A stretch of 64,000 nt of DNA from Corticium candelabrum (taxonomy: Eukaryota > Porifera > Homoscleromorpha > Homosclerophorida > Plakinidae), in contig NC_085088.1 of NCBI RefSeq assembly GCF_963422355.1, positions 7,997,985-8,061,984 of the forward strand, written 5' to 3'. The first letter of the stretch is position 1; each line of letters begins with the position of its first letter. Shown one piece after another: positions 24,601 to 38,400 of this stretch. A program made the translations under genes and the position numbers. The notes below the pieces were generated by a model. The model ran no database searches. It had not been told where the DNA came from and saw only the letters and a list, made by a program, of their open reading frames with translations.

Positions 24601-27464
24601 AAGTCTTTACTCTTAAATAAAGCTTAGTTGCAAAATTAAGCAGATTAAACATCTCCTTACACGATTTGAAGGCTGCCTATGTTGTAAAACTAGAGCTTTA
24701 GCAGCCAAGGAAGTCAGACTGCATGTATGGAACAGAAAATGACAGGCAAACACACAATACTACTGTAAATCAATAAAATTTCATAAGCTATTTGATTTTG
24801 TAAATTTCATGAATTGCAAGAAATTTACTAACTTAGATCCCTTACTAACTTTTGTAGCACCAAATATCCATGCGGATGCACATACATAACAACAATAGTC
24901 TGAAAGATCGTTTTCATTGTTTAGGTTGGGCAGAAACGGCTTTCTCGGCTCAGGGTAGTGTCCTGTTAACGAATTGGCTTTGCAAGCCAATAAATCAGAG
25001 ACATAATATTGATAATGAAGTAGGTAGGTACGTCGGCAGACCTACCCGGATCTTGACTGAGCCTTGTCACTTCCACACACATGTTCAAGACGTACGAGGA
25101 AAGTTCAAGAACATTTTTTCTTACGAAATAGAGTTTGTGACAGTTTAAAAACACTTGCAGTTACGAACATGTATTGGTTTACAGTATAACCCTCATACTG
25201 CATGCATGCCAAGAGCAGAATGTCTTGCCAGTAACTATTAGAGACATCTGTATGAAGGCCTAAAAATCTGTGAACTTGTTATTTTGCAAGAAGAAATAGT
25301 CACCAGAACACATACAGTTAGTAAACTTCTACTCATACCAAAATTGTCAACGGCTCTTACCTTCTCAGGCAAACATTGTGTTACAACAGCAGCAGCTTTA
25401 TCGGCTGAGACAAGAGGAGGGATCTGAGACATAGAATTTTGTAACAACAGTGTACATATGAAACAACAATGATAATGCATTGTGTGTACCTCATGGATAA
25501 CTCCATTAGACTCAGTGACTAGCTCATCATCATTGTTTGCTTCATCATCCGTGTCTTCCCACTCTCCATCATCACTGCTGTCTACAAATATTCCAAATTT
25601 TGATTGTGAGCATTAAACATATCAGTGTGGCAAAAGTGACCTCCATCTGCGCAGCAAAAGTTGGCAAGAACCTCCAATGCCAACTGTTGGGTTGTCAACA
25701 TAGTCTTTACCTCCATTACCTTTAATCAAATTTACATACATGTAGAATGTTGTGCATTGAATTGACTCAATAAGAAGATTCCATGTATAGACTGGTCACC
25801 TGCTCTGGTTCTTTATCATCTTGAATTTCCTAATATAACAACTCATATATATCAAACAAGCACTAGTGGCAGTAGTGCACATAAATGCATACCGGTTTGC
25901 ACTCTGTCAAAGCTGGAACAACTGCTTTCATCTCTGCTTGTATATCCACATCCAATGCTATTGACAGCACTTGAGTTATCGCATGCATGCTGTCGACCTT
26001 AGTGGCAATAGGAAGATGACGACTGATATTGAAAAGAACACCTAATCGCCATGCTCATACTCAAAACATCAACATACTGATAAAGAATTAGAAATTGTAC
26101 CTGCTGTTATAACACGTAGCAATAAATGATTTGCTGTACTACCAGAACACTGAAGAGATTCCTTTAAAACACACAATGCTTCAGCAGACTCAGCAAGCTG
26201 TCCAGAAACATGAGTGTTATCCTCACTGACTGAGTATAAACACTGAGCTAAAAATATAAACCATATGTCAAATCTGTGTGCGTGTCCATATCATATTACC
26301 ATATTACTGCACACAAAAGTGCATGTGCCTATATATGAGTGTTACAAACTAGTGAGCCTATACCTCAAGGTAGTAGCGCATGCATTTGTTAATGAGGTTT
26401 ATTGGCCAGCTATCTCCAAGCAGCAAAGCGGAACCAGGGTAGATGAGTGTTGTAAGCAATAGACAGAGATGCTATAGCAAAATTCTGTTATGTGTAGTAT
26501 TGATGATTGCGATCAACAACAGGATACTTCTCTATTATACTCTTGATTATGTCAGATTCTAGAAGAAAAGGGTTTGGTATGTAAAGAAGATTTCAGGTCC
26601 GACGACAACAATGACAACGACAATGACAGCAACGACAAAATGTTACTAACAAAGACATGACCAATTAGCAATTACGACATTACTGTAGACAAATAGCAAT
26701 CTAGAGTAGTACATTTGACATTCCGAATGCAATTCTGGTCAATACAACACTCAATGAGACAAATGTCAGTTGTTCAATTAGAGGCGTATGCACTTGTATC
26801 TCTATGACTTGTCCTATCTTTGAAAGAATCTGATTTCACATATAAGCACATGTGCTTCTATGTGCGGTAACAGTATGGAAATGTGTGCGCACGTCAACAA
26901 ATGAACTCAATGACTGACAAATACAACTGAAATGCATGACATTACTTCAGTGACCTACCTGCCGGCACTACAAGAGACAGAGGATAACCTGATGGCTGCA
27001 AACAATGAAGAACCAAAGACATCAAATTTTGCTGATTAAAGATAGATACTGCCACTGGACTACCTTCCCTAATAACAATCAATACTAGAAGGTTGACAAC
27101 TACAAATATCACCATATCAACATACGTCAAATTCCATAGCAAATGAAGAGCCTGCTCAACCATGCCATATGTTTGACACTTCACAGATTGCCTTGCACTG
27201 GGAGATAAATTCTGCATCTGACCAATCGACTTAACAGTCACAATACAACATAATTATCCGACAAATTACAAAAATAAGAGTCAACCTACCTGTCGAAAAA
27301 AAACCACTAATGAAGACATAACATCATCTTCAATAATGCTAGCACAAGTTTCATGACCTTCCAATGTCAAATTTCTAGAACGAGACAAAGAAAGAAATTA
27401 ATAAATTCAAATATAACCCAATACACACGCACACACACAAACACACATGGACGCATGCACACAT

Positions 27465-27501
<37 letters not shown>

Positions 27502-27598
27502 AGCACACACGCACACATGCACGTGCACACACACAAACACACAGACACACACACAGACACAGACACACACACAGACACACACACAACACAGACACACA

Positions 27599-27669
<71 letters not shown>

Positions 27670-27704
27670 AGACAGACACAGACACAGACACAGACACAGA
27701 CACA

Positions 27705-27761
<57 letters not shown>

Positions 27762-30700
27762 CCAAAACTGCTTCAATAGCTTTTGAGTGCACTACTCGTT
27801 CAGTCACATGACTTTACAAGTCCCATTTCTGATGGCACATACCTGAAACTAGTATGCATATAATTACACAGACTGTCAACTCTCTCTTACATCCTTGCTG
27901 TATCACAGGGTACGGTAGTACCCTTTATCTAGGAATTGCCCAGGTTTGGAGTGTGGATAGGTGTTTATGTAAACCGCTACAAAGGACCTAAAACAAAGGT
28001 AAATATTTCCTAAAATTGCATAATGAATAGGGTAAGGGCACATTTCTTTTGCCTCTACTGCTCTTCTGGAATAGAGGTGTCAGAAGAGATCGATCCTGCA
28101 CAGTTGATCAGAAGAGCCAAACCAAAGAAACAGTCAAAAGAGGATTCAGAAGAGTTGAGCAAGCGCATTACTAGTTTGCGGTGTCTTTTAGATGTCAAAT
28201 TAATTGTTTAGATAAGGCTTTAACTAGAAGAAATCAAATTTCTACTTGAAGAGGTGATCTCTGCAAGTTACCCACAGGTGTAGGAAGAGGGGGGACAAAG
28301 CCCTCAGTGTAGGAATTGAAATTTCCTGTGCCAGTGACCTTTGCAAATCTGTTTACGGTCTGGCAAGCAAAGTAGTTTTTTGCTTACTGATGATGACATC
28401 CACGGTACAACCCCTTCCCCGCTCGTGAACTTGTTCCGACGCCACACTGTTATCTTTGTTTCTGATGCCTCAAAGGGGTCCTTGGTGAACACGCGTTAGA
28501 AGCAGCCGTAGATGTAAAAATTCGATATTGTTAGTGGTATAAGACCACTTGGTACCCAAAGCAAAGGAAGCAAAATGGCTCGTCGCCTTCTAACGTTACA
28601 CGGGTTTCCAATGCGCATGTCTCACAAGTCACGAGACCTCTTCTCTTCTGCCTCTTCCTTCTTCGGCCAGAAAAGCCAGAAGAGGTCTCATCACTCTTCT
28701 AGCACTTCAGAAAAAGGATGGAAGTACAAAAGAAACAACCAGAAGAGGTCGCGTGACTCTTCTGGCCTCTTCCAGAAAAGCAGAAGAAGCAAAAGAAATG
28801 TGACCTAAGACTTGATGTATTTAGTAGTACTTTCGATGTTTACAAAGCCAATCTACAAAATGAGAAAAGCATTCGGCAATATATGAGGGCATGGTTAATT
28901 TTTGTTTTCTTTCCAGTAAGGATTACCCTAGATCGACAACACATCTGACCTTGAAGTTTGGGGATAATGTGTACAATAACCTGACTTAGTTTCCTTTAAC
29001 AAAAGGAAGGAGAAATATCCAAGACAAAGTAGTTCTGCCATCGTACTTAATATATGAGCCACAGACTCCATGATGTATTCATTCAGTACTTTCTTGCAAT
29101 AACACGCTGTAAGATCATCTTGCTCTGCTCTCTACAAAGCACGTTTTGAGGGGTCTGTGCTTTGCAATTAATAGTTATCAAGCCAGTTAGCAGGTGCAAG
29201 CTTCGTCAATTAAAGCCGGGATCTTCTATCATGTATATTAGTAGTAGATATCCTACGTTCCATAGATGAGACAAAATGTAATAGACATAAACTACAATTT
29301 AGAAAGAAGTGCGGTTAGCTAACTAACAAAATGTCAGAAGACTGTATGTAAAGTCTTGAAGTTACTGCATGATTGGTAGACTATTCAATATAATTGCCAC
29401 TCAGATCTTGTTGAAAAGCTCATTGAACATAACCTTGTTAAACATAACACAGACAGACAGACAGATAATATAGCCGATTATTACAATGACAAGTTGACTT
29501 TAGAAAACAGGAATATTATGAGCTGACCTGAAAGAGCAAGGGTGTGAAAAGCATGAGAATGAAGATAAATAGAGCACCTGCTGCAACTACAGTCTCATTA
29601 GCACTTCTTTGTGTAAACCCTATAGAAAATCTATAACCGATTGATTAATGTGCCTAATTAGCGACACACAGCATCGACACCAATTACTAAACATAATAAT
29701 GCGATCGTGAGATTTGCATGCGAGTCTCTTGCAAATGTCGTTTACGCATGCGAATTGGCAAATTTTGCACGTGGAGACTAGCTTGCAATGCTTTACGCAC
29801 AAGTTTTGCATGCAAAGGTGACGTGTTCGCATGAATTCCGCAACACCCTAGAAGGTTTCGCATGCGGAGGCTCTAGGTCGCAATGCATAATCATGAGTTC
29901 CGTATGTAGAGAGGCGATCCGCTGGCATGAGTTCTGCAAGTGTTGCAACACTTCCTAGACCTACGTACACCGCTTCGGATAGACTTCTAGTACGAAGACC
30001 TACGAAGTAACATCGTTACTAGACGGTCGCAGCTCAGACTGGGTTCAGATTTCTTAACTATTCGTAGTGTACTGGAGGTATGTACAAACGGATACGTTGA
30101 AGTTCAACGAAAACATGGCAGAACCGCAGGCTCCACCAAGGGCGTATTTATCGACTGTAGACTAGCAATTAGCACATTTAGAGACTAATCAACTACCACA
30201 CAGAGGCTCACAAGATGTGACCGGTCTGCAACATCCGCAACTGGATTGAGGAGGATCAAAATAAACCAATCAGCGTCAAGCTCGGAAAGCAAAGCTGAAC
30301 GGGAACCTTCGCTGTAGCCAATCACCATCACGCACTGTTCACCTATGCGGGCACTCAAAGACTCAACCGGCAGTTCAACGGTCTAGCTGTTTTGGCAGTG
30401 TAGCGTTGCCGGGTGCAGAAGGACTATAGCTTCACAGTCCAGCGACAGTCAAAGACGTGTCCCTACAGAAAAGGTAGTTTGTCACTCCAGCTCCAGTAGC
30501 TGTTACTATACTGCATGGTCACCTAACCCACCTCAAAACAGAAAATTCGATAGATTCTTCACGCTAGAAATAGAATGGAACTGGAACTGAGGCTTTTGGA
30601 GAAGATTCAAAAAAACTACTACGGGTACCCAGACAAGAGTCTTGTCTTTCTTGTCTGTGTTACTGCAACTGCTTTATCAGAAAACGATAAAATCTCCGCA

Positions 30701-32284
30701 AATATAGGCCTACTGTTAAGGTCGCTCATGATAGTGATTCATAACTTAGGCAAGAGAATCATCAGAACCCAAGTGAAAATGCAGACTAACAACCACAGCG
30801 TAAAAAGAAAGCAAGTTCTTGTGGAAAACATTTCTAGACTATGTTTTTGCTAAGGTAGAGTGCGAATGTCAAATATCAGCTCATAATTGGTTAGAAATAT
30901 AATCAGAAATCAAAGAAATCACAGTCAAATGGTTCTCAATCACGTCTCTAGGCGCATGCTCCTGACCGAACCCCGTGCATGTGATTCTTGTGCATTCCGC
31001 ATGCGGATATCCGTACGTTCCGCATGCAAACATCCGTGTGTTTCGCTTGCGAATATCCATACGTTCCGCATCCGAATGAGGTCCAAAGTATGTAAATGAG
31101 CTACGCATGTGTGAGTCAACCCTCATCACATGCATTTCGTATGCGAGTCGCACAAATTTTTTTATAAAGAAAGGTCAACAGGAATTCACCTCAACTAAAC
31201 ACCAACAAGGAGACCATGCACTTTCTAAAATTACCAGATGACATGAAAATATGTATTGTTCTGTAGCAACTTTGTGACCATCAAGATCACTAACGTCTTT
31301 AGCTAGGTCCGTGATCCCACACTATAAGTATGCTAAGGCTTTCCAATTTGGTTCTCAACCGTCAATAATTGCTGTTTTTCCCTCCCCAAACATCCCTTCC
31401 TTGTCCCAACCGTCAAAATGACGGCACTGACGGGAAAGGCGAAAACACTGCATACATCCTAATCATCTCAATCCAGACCTCCCAACTCTCATGATTTCAT
31501 AATCTCACAATTTACGCCCAATTCTCACAATTGCCAGTCCTTTCTCTCGACAACCCTACTGTGAAACACTCTGACCGTCGCTTCGAGTAGCCCCATCTTT
31601 CTGGACATAGCGGATTCTTGAACTAGACTCTCATAAACGGCTCTGCTTGCTTGTATCTGAGTTATCCGAGAGGGGTATGAAGTAAAAAAGTAACATTTGG
31701 AAATTGAGGTGCACAGAAACATAAAGCATGTTGGCCAGAGCTGTATATAGAGACAGCTCTAAAGTAGGCAGTTAACCACGCCCACTTTGGACACATTCAA
31801 TGGACGAGGTCTTTTACTAGAGACAGTCTCATGATTTGGTGTGAAGAAAACTTGAGAGGTCTGTCAATCTCCTACCTAACATTAATTGCTGTACCTGAGG
31901 CATCCAGCTGCTCCCAATCGTACCCTTTCACTCTCATCAACTAGCAATGATCCAAGTCGTTTTACAACACCAAGCTTTAACATTTGAGGAATCGCTCGAG
32001 AGTCTGATACCAAGTTCGCCAAACAGGCACAAGCACATTCTCTGGTGTCAGCTGATGGACTAGACAGCTAACCAGAAAAATGTAATCAAAAAGCTCAAAC
32101 ATTAAAACAGTGACGTCATCACTACAGATCTTAGCTGTGGCACGTGACTTACTTCTTCCAGGTGAGGCAACATGTGATCAGTAACTTCTATATCCAACTG
32201 CTCTTTCAACGCTTCAGAAGTACTCTGCAATCCTGTTGGCTTTACTCGATGCTTGCCTCGCTTCTTTGTCTTCAGTTTTCCCAT
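18613..32284 (-). CDS. HEATR3: HEAT repeat-containing protein 3 orthologue, 17 exons
   Basis: Exons from 5' to 3' on the minus strand: 32284-32153, 32067-31895, 27374-27290, 27229-27126, 27068-26959, 26247-26101, 26041-25893, 25829-25800, 25719-25641, 25581-25490, 25423-25361, 23820-23756, 23690-23548, 19315-19224, 19162-19019, 18959-18783, 18720-18613. All borders are GT-AG, all phases match, and the total is 1893 bp (630 aa; animal family members are somewhat longer). Diagnostic parts: basic start MGKLKTKKRGKHRVKPTG, armadillo/HEAT helices such as RECACACLANLV and LHLLWNLT, an acidic loop (DSSDDGEWEDTDDE), LNTVQSRALVALHNLL, and near the end VVAEALDAIFDVFGDGDE and NNLQRFIRYLK. HEATR3, like yeast Syo1, escorts uL18/RPL5 for 5S RNP nuclear import. 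Introns 2 (4.5 kb) and 13 (4.2 kb) hold repeats and a gypsy scrap. No frame damage is seen. Confidence 0.94.
21228..21783. mobile_element. MITE with GGGTCGTTCAAAATT ends, copy 1
   Basis: The left end AGGGTCGTTCAAAATTCGTG and the right end (reverse complement GGAGTCATTCAAAATTAT) form terminal inverted repeats of roughly 45 bp, flanked by TAA on both sides (21225-21227 and 21784-21786). No transposase is coded. It lies in HEATR3 intron 13. Three-base TAA/TTA target duplication suggests a PIF/Harbinger-like family. Confidence 0.8.
21787..22310 (-). pseudogene. Ty3/gypsy integrase fragment
   Basis: The minus strand reads FCRSTGITPFKSTSYHLASN, then VQTLKRGLKKG, which is the end of a retroviral-type integrase core (H-P-x-SNG helix with the catalytic Glu position). 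Upstream pieces to about 22310 read as broken core sequence. It lies between two MITE copies in HEATR3 intron 13. Confidence 0.65.
22311..22990. mobile_element. Older, diverged copy of the GGGTCGTTCA MITE family
   Basis: It shares with the 21228 and 44968 copies the blocks CATAAGCGTACAAAG (left), ATCAACATTCTATAAAGTGT, CCCCTTCCCCTAGTGTGCGC and TTTGTATG (right). The ends are eroded and an internal stretch differs. Confidence 0.5.
27423..27757. repeat. Compound (CA)n/(CAGA)n microsatellite
   Basis: About 335 bp of CA repeats with ACACAGAC interruptions, in HEATR3 intron 2, only about 50 bp from the exon 3 acceptor. The long frames on both strands here are artefacts of the repeat. Confidence 0.97.
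27760..31890. other. HEATR3 intron 2, repeats only
   Basis: No coding exon is seen. The segment 28627-28800 is rich in AGAAGAGG and its complement and can fold on itself. Stretches 29700-29870 and 30985-31085 carry degenerate units of about 24 bp with a TTCCGCATGCGAATATCC core. A (CAGA)n run lies at 29450-29465. Confidence 0.55.
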
Positions 32285-32446
32285 TTTGTAGTTTCAAGAA
32301 TGTGTTCAGCTGATGTTTATCACATTTGCGTAAAAAATAATGCAAGAATCTAAAATCAGTAAAAGAAACGACTTTAGTAATTCCTAAACCCACGTGGCAG
32401 TAACATCATCATCTCATTGATATTGTTGGTACCCACGTGACAAAAC
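32285..32446. promoter_or_regulatory. Bidirectional HEATR3/PSENEN promoter interval
   Basis: Only 162 bp separate the two divergent start codons. Two CACGTG E-boxes lie at 32391-32396 and 32434-32439, the second 8 bp before the PSENEN ATG, and a third lies at 32141-32146 at the start of HEATR3 intron 1. No TATA box is evident. Shared control is inference. Confidence 0.65.
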
Positions 32447-35400
32447 ATGGCGACTGATCTGAGTAAGCTGTCAAAGGAAGAGAAAGAAAAACTTTGCAGG
32501 ACATGTATGGGAGTTGTGTTGAAGTTGATACGATATCGTTATTTGTTAGGACGTTTCTGTATGTTTTGTTTGTCCGTATTAGACTTTCTAGCTGGTTTGG
32601 TTTTTCTGCCTTTCATGTGGCTTGCCAATGTTTTATGGTTCTTCAAATTGGCATTCTGTGGAAGTGAAATAAACAAGAACATCAGGAGAAGTAAGCAACA
32701 GTAATATGATATTTCTTATGTCAATTATGGAAAGTAGATGCTCTAGTGATTTATGGGTAGAGAGTGTGTCATTATAAAGAATACAATGTGATTGAATGAC
32801 GAGGTTGTGAAGTTAGAACCTACTTTTGTAGACGTACTTGGTTAATAGCTCAATGGCAAGGTGTTGTCAGATGAATTGCTGGTTTTGCATAATTAGTCTA
32901 GTAATTTGCTATTGCAAGGATGAAAATGGCTACACTATTAGTAACTACCACCATCACTGTTACCGCTTATTTCAGCTATGAGCCGTAAGAAATGGGACTT
33001 CGTAAAAGTCATGAAACTTGGAGAGTAGCTCCCCAAACGAATAGGGGTGAACTGACTTCCGGTCTGTTGGCTATGTGACTACGTCTTGTCAAGCTACAGG
33101 AATGTGCCACATCTCCTGTGTGTGGCCCAATCACAGAGCAGTGTCTTCTATACGATGTTGTACACAGCAACCAACAATGGACAAACTGCCAATCAGATGA
33201 GAGAAATGTTCATGAAAAGTTTCGTAGCGGAGCAGTCTAATTCATGTTTGCAATTGCCATGTCTTGTTGGGAATAAATAAGTGATTGATTTTGCATTAGC
33301 AGATGCAAACAGGTAAGTTCTCTGGTTTAACAACCTAACGACAGAACTTACCTGTTTGCAGCTGCTAACACAAATTCAATTGCTTTCTTGGTTTATGACA
33401 TTATATGGAAACCTAACGTGACGTAACAATGAGCGATATGTATGTCCCGTATGTGATACTTCTATTGCTGTACTTCAACGACTACAGACTGTTTCTTATT
33501 TATTGAACAAAAGAAAAAGTTTGTAATTCTTTGCAAGATTTCTGTTGTGGTTTTTTTGAAGGCTCATTGTTTCAATTACTAGTATAATAAGACTTTGGCT
33601 ATGGGAACCTAACAGAAAATAGCTACTATACCTTACTGGTATTCATCTGTAATTGTCTTCCAATAATCTGAGGAAGAATGGGTTGTTGAATTGCTTGTCA
33701 ATTTTCTTTGTAATACTTTAGCATGAAGTTTTTCTAATGCTACTAGTAGCGGATACAGGGGACCTGCGACCCTCTGCATGATGCTGAACTTGTCTCTATG
33801 CTAAGCGTACTGACTCAGCGCACACTGATATTTCAAGGAGATGCATGATGCAGACTTGTCATGCCAATATTTAAGAGCAATTCAGAAGATTATTGGAGAG
33901 TTGTTTTTAGTGAATACTTGTGCCATGTTGAAATGGAGCTTGGAATAGATTTTGTGCACTTGCATGACAAGCTTGTCAGAATCTTCAGCTGTTGCCACAG
34001 ACAAATATCAATATGGATGTGGAAACGGTTGCCAAAACCCTTGTGAACAGTTTTAAAGTAGATTCAGCGAACATAGCTGGTTTTCAAAGTAACTAAAACT
34101 CAACAAATCCATCCTTTCTACTACAATTTCAGAGACACGACTGTGTTGTAGTCGCTGCGTACTCCAATATTGCTGCTGGTGCTGCCAGTAACCACAGCGA
34201 CAGTCGAACATCCTAAGTCTTCTGTGAAATTTATCAAAACTAGCCTTCGTAGTACAATGACTAAAACTCGTTTGAACTCTCTTTTGTTATTGTTTATTCA
34301 CCGTGACAGACCACTGAATTATGATGCCATCATTGATGCCTGTGACAAGGTCTATCCACATCGAATGCAGCTTAGCCGACTTCTTGAAGTTGAGACAAAT
34401 TATGATGACGGCGAAGATGAAGAAAACATTCTGTAAAGATTGTGTTCTTCATTGCCAACCTATTAATCTTAAAGTTAAGACATGTGAAGTCCTCTTTCTA
34501 CATGTTGTTTTAGCTATACTAATTTGTAGTAGATTAAACATTTACACTTTTAATTGCTAGGTTTGGTCTGACAGTGTGGCATTATATAGAGCACACACCA
34601 TACATTCAATGATTGGCTAGACTAACACATTACTCAGGATATTTTGTTGGGAACATCTGGTAGTGACTTATCAGTTTTACCATTGATTTAATCTTTCAGT
34701 GGAAGGCTCTTCCAGACTCTGGATTATTCTGTGCGTCCCCCATCTAAGATTATCTCTATCCTCCACTGACTACTGTGATTGCTCTGGGTGGTAGTTATCT
34801 TGTTTCTGTTGCTAAAATTGAAATTTTCTGTCACAATGCACATGCCATGTAGTTGACTGTTACACTTGAGTCTGGAGGAGATGTTGCTATAGGTGTTTTT
34901 TGGCACCTTTATTCGTTTAGCTTATGTGTGAGCTCATTGTTGCTATCTTGAACACTGATCAAATGTAAGATGGATGAAGTTGTTTGTTGGAATAACTCCA
35001 TGAAACATGTTTGTAAAGCCACATTCTTGTAATTGAAAGTTTCAAGGCAAACGTTTTCATAGAATGTTTTAGTCATAAGATGTTGAATGTTATGGCAGAG
35101 GGGAATATAATGCCCAGACACACCAGACAATGCGATCAAAACAAGTCAATGTTCGGCCTTGTATTGTGTTGACCGGGCATTGGTTACTTAAACAGTCACA
35201 CTCAAATGGCATAATCCGGACGCTGATGAGTCAAACTATGTGCACTATCAGAGACTATGTTTTCTTGGGGTACATCTACTATCTCCTAAGAAGTGAGTAA
35301 TGAGGTTAGAGCATGTTACACCAATTATCTTAAATGGTTCCAGTTGATGATCCCTTGCTCTCACAGGATAATTGGATAATAACCATTTCTACTTAGCTAT

Positions 35401-38400
35401 ATGTCCTTGATATGCAATAGTGTTATCTTTTGGTTTCCTTTGTAGGAAGGGCTTAATTAAATAATTTAATAAACAGATGCTAGACATCTGTTTCTGACAT
35501 CTTTCCTGAATTGGTACAAACAGCGTCCCCAAGACAGGAATCAAACATCCTGATTTGTGAATGTTTCTTTTTGAGTACATGTGTCAAGATGTACGCTGTG
35601 AGGGGCGGGAAATTGTGTCAATAGTTCTGACACAGGGACTGTAGGGAGAGTGTGGGAACCTGCAAACGCGCGTGCTGCATACTAAAATTTAAGAATAGTT
35701 GTCATTGTCAAACTTGTTGAAGCCATAGCAGTGACTGCTGTTTCTTTGAAAATTCCAGTCGTTCTCAATCTGAAAAGATCCTAAACGGTTTCTTTCAACT
35801 ATTCTGTCAGCTCACTAAGTAACTGTGCAGAAAAGGTGAATACGGATTTAGTATGCCTTGATAATAAATTGAAGGAGCAACTACATTGGTGTGACACCAA
35901 ACTTCTTTGTCATATAATTGCCTTTCTTGACACCCAAACATGGCAAAGAAAACTTAGTGTTCAAACTTCTGAGCAAGATAGTGAAGACGAAAACGTTGAT
36001 GATAATGCAGAGGTTAGAGAAGCTGTAGAAGCTCTTACTGTTCATTTTGCCAAACCACTAGAAAGCAAAGGGGTTAATTAATATTCTTGCTCTTCGTGTT
36101 GAGGAGGTAGTCCATTATACTAGAAAATATCTGTACATCAGCAAGGTGTGCTATGAGTCTGTGTGGTACATACGTCACACCTTTCCAGACTTAGTATTAG
36201 TCTTCCCATCACTACCACACATGTTGAAAAGATGTTTTTGGTGCTGAAACTGATCAAGACAGACTGGTGCACCAGCATGAGCAACACCACCTTGTCTGGC
36301 CTTATGGAAGTATACCACGAGGGACCAACACTTGAAAACTTTCACACTGACGCCGCTATTCAGCTGTGGTGGGAAGGATGCAAGACCAACCGCCGTCCTA
36401 ATCAAGGTATCAGAAAGCAATACAGAGCAAGGAAACCTGGAGAGTTGGCCCAAGACGATAGCACTAGCAGCTTTAGTTTAGATGACTGGGACGTGTGGCA
36501 GAATCCTCTAAGACCTTGTCTACAAATAGTTTTCCAGAAGGGTCTGACTGAATACAATTTTGCACATCATTGTGCTAGGTTTCCCTGTTAATGTTCTGCT
36601 ATTGTCTCACATAATTGTAGAGCACTTTCAAATTTGTCTTTTGAGGTTCCATAATTTTTTCCTAGACGTTATTGTAACGCAATAAATGATTGCCTTGCAG
36701 GTATGTTGTCTCAAGGTGTTTTGGTTATTGTCATGCTTTGTATAGATGTCAAATAATAAAACAAAGTGTTGTTTGCAGGGCTCAAAATTGGATAGAATGG
36801 GTGTAGTCTAAAATGGGCGGGGCTTTGGCAAAGCTGTTTGTTCAGACAAAAAAAATTCCTTATATTCTGCTCTGTATGGCAATAACAAAATTTCTTTATA
36901 TACTGTTAAACCAGAGTAGCTTAATGACACTTTCATTTTGGTGTATTTGGTGGTGATGATAAATAGAATACTACTGATAGTTGTATGTACTGAAAACTTA
37001 TATACCAGTAATGTAATAGTTTAATTAATGTGTGAACAGGCACATGTACCACAGAGTGGAATGTAAGGCAAAATTTTGGTTGGACATCGTGCTTTAGCAA
37101 AAGAGATTGACTGACATTTTAAACTTTGGGCATTCATTCTTATTTGATTTCGCAATCCTTCCTTGTAGTTATCGACATCAGCATTTGTTTAATTTCTTTA
37201 TTTGTTGCCTCATATTCACTGCTGTATATATTTGATAACAAATATATAAACTGTTGCAGTATTACAGTATTGTCATTTATGCATGGGGATCATCAACTCT
37301 ACAATTAGATTTTGCCTGCTGCTCCCATCAGTTTGTAGACGTTTGGGTCGCTCATTGATTCCCTGCCATCCATGCAGTAGCTATTATGCCTTGACCAATC
37401 ATGAAGGTATGTCCGATCAAAGCAAAATTGTGGTCAGTCATGAACACCAGTTGGTCAGTCAATGACCAATGATTGACCGTTATATTCCATTCTGTACCAG
37501 TAGTCAGTAATTGCAATGTTTATTATAATAGTTCAATGGCCAATTACGAGAAATGTGAAGTTTCATTGCCCCCCCCCCCCCCCCGCAAGGAAGGTTTTTG
37601 TAGCAAATGCTAGATGAAGTACTCATTGACTAATTTCTATTTGTTGCCACTTTCAAAAGCTTCCGTTGTTGATAAATTACGACGATCTAATCGCCTTGAG
37701 TGTCCAGTGCGTGCATACGGGTCTTAACATTGCTTTTCTCTCTCCCACAGACGATAGGGACGTCTGTGGCATTTTGCAGTTGTATATTGACTAGAAGTAT
37801 ATATTATAAGCAGAATGGAATAGATTAGTGTCACTAAACTAGAGCTAATGGTGTCTTCCAGTCGGCGTCTAGGGTCAACATATGGGCAACTGTGAACCAG
37901 ACGTGGGTTGCAGTTACATTGACGTAGGGTTTCTATCGATCTTAAATTTTAACGATTTGGCTCAAGAATGACAAATTTTGAATACTACCTTTCTAAATTT
38001 TAACAAATTCTGACAACCAACCAACGTTCCTTAATTGAACTACTTAGTACATTCTAGTACTCTTCCAGTATTATGTACTGGAACTGTAGGTAGTACACTA
38101 GTACTAGTAACCAATGGTCACTACAGATAAGTCAGTTACTGCATAACATATGTAATAGTATTGTATTGCAGCTGCTAGGACTATTCAGGAGTTAACAGAT
38201 GATCCATAGAGACGAATGCCTTGAATGAACTTCTTTTGTCAGTTCATCAATTTTGGCCAGAAGCATTACGTCATCCAATGTTGTTCCACCAATCACCCAC
38301 TTTAGAGTCTCGCACTTGATGATCTGTATGGTAACTTCAGAGAGAGAAAAAATTAGACACTTAGAGAGAGAGTGTCAACTGCAGCTCATTTGTTCCATGA

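Noticed and set aside
27353..27811. Long open frames on both strands (His/Thr-rich and Cys/Val-rich)
   Set aside because: They are translations of the CA/CAGA microsatellite, which has no stop in several frames.
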